Below the pieces are notes generated by a model. That model was not told where the DNA came from. It was given only the letters and a program-made list of their open reading frames with translations, and did not search any database. Positions 40,596-41,270 of a stretch of DNA of 41,270 nt are shown here, in pieces. The stretch's first letter is position 1. Each line of letters opens with the position of its first letter. The position numbers and the translations under genes were made by a program. The DNA comes from Candidatus Poseidoniaceae archaeon. Its GTDB lineage: Archaea > Thermoplasmatota > Poseidoniia > Poseidoniales > Poseidoniaceae. The stretch covers positions 1-41,270 of the forward strand of contig CALJHE010000025.1 of assembly GCA_938075675.1 (NCBI GenBank), given 5' to 3'.

Positions 40596-40621
40596 AAGAG
40601 TTGCAACAAGGCACAACTCTT
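40596..40621 (-). repeat. hairpin upstream of paralogue A
   Basis: AAGAGTTG at 40596-40603 and CAACTCTT at 40614-40621 form a perfect 8-bp inverted repeat with a 10-nt loop. It lies about 12-37 nt before the GTG start. It has no T-run, so it is more likely a 5' leader structure or operator than a terminator. Confidence 0.5.
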
Positions 40622-40662
40622 AATGATATCCAGTGGTGTAAAAAGTAAAGTGGCAATGACGT

Positions 40663-40707
40663 AAAAAAAGGGTGGAGACTGGAGTTCGACAAAGAACTCC
40701 AGCCTCC
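40663..40707 (-). terminator. terminator-like hairpin and T7 tract after 16S rRNA
   Basis: On the minus strand, 10 nt after the 16S end, GGAG-G-CTGGAGTTC pairs with GAACTCCAG-T-CTCC. This is a 14-bp stem with one G.U pair and a six-base loop (TTTGTC). ACCC and a run of seven T follow (forward A7 at 40663-40669). This is the form of an intrinsic terminator and marks the end of the rRNA transcript. It may also serve 3' processing. Confidence 0.7.
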
Positions 40708-40716
40708 GGTTTTCTT

Positions 40717-41270
<554 letters not shown>

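Overview
The window comes from a planktonic euryarchaeon, most likely Marine Group II (Poseidoniales, Thermoplasmatota). A partial archaeal 16S rRNA gene lies at the right end on the minus strand. The informational genes are archaeal: aRF1, aIF2-beta, class I LysRS, Trm56, NOG1 and archaeal-type UMP kinase. They are mixed with many genes of bacterial flavour: LipB, FolB, FolP, CarAB, PpiC, TauE and M28. No 23S gene lies in the 40.7 kb downstream of 16S, which fits the unlinked rRNA genes of this lineage. The group assignment is an inference from gene content; a 16S search would settle it.

Layout. 1-3.7 kb: two tiny Cys-rich ORFs, a DUF1295 membrane protein, then dut, lipB and ubiX. 3.8-7.8 kb: a membrane M28 peptidase, parvulin, folB, small zinc-ribbon proteins and pyrH. 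7.9-17.4 kb: a translation-rich block (prf1-argS, NOG1, aIF2-beta, gfcR-lysS) with a pterin dehydratase, a 2Fe-2S ferredoxin and a zinc-ribbon coiled-coil protein. 17.4-24.3 kb: trm56-carA-carB, a membrane protein, and divergent folP. 24.3-28.5 kb: a TraB-like and DHH pair, lemA, and a TauE/SafE permease. 28.5-36.1 kb: a minus-strand run of thiolase, RND/MMPL exporter, ABA4-like, DUF2071, DCC oxidoreductase and PIN-TPR. 36.2-40.6 kb: a GIDE-domain protein, YjbQ, small membrane proteins and NAD kinase. 40.7 kb to the end: a terminator-like hairpin and 16S.

The genome is very compact. No gap without a gene exceeds 300 bases; the longest are 1722-1953 and about 618-821, where I see only AT-rich sequence and a small hairpin. 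All seven convergent gene pairs meet stop codon to stop codon, from a 4-nt overlap to a 3-nt gap. Two modes of translation start are visible. Some genes have a TATA-like box about 25-27 nt before the ATG, which implies leaderless mRNA (ubiX, folP, lemA, RND exporter, thiolase). Others, mostly inside operons, have Shine-Dalgarno sites matching the 16S tail (carB, folB, TauE, NAD kinase, DUF2116).

Functional themes are pyrimidine supply (carAB, pyrH, dut and the OPRT-like regulator gfcR), pterin/folate (folB, folP, pterin dehydratase), translation, and membrane or envelope functions. The most interesting unexplained parts are the RND/ABA4/DUF2071/DCC/PIN-TPR cluster, the tandem HTGxVIHNHY membrane proteins beside 16S, the bidirectional promoter at folP, and the stop-to-stop convergent architecture.
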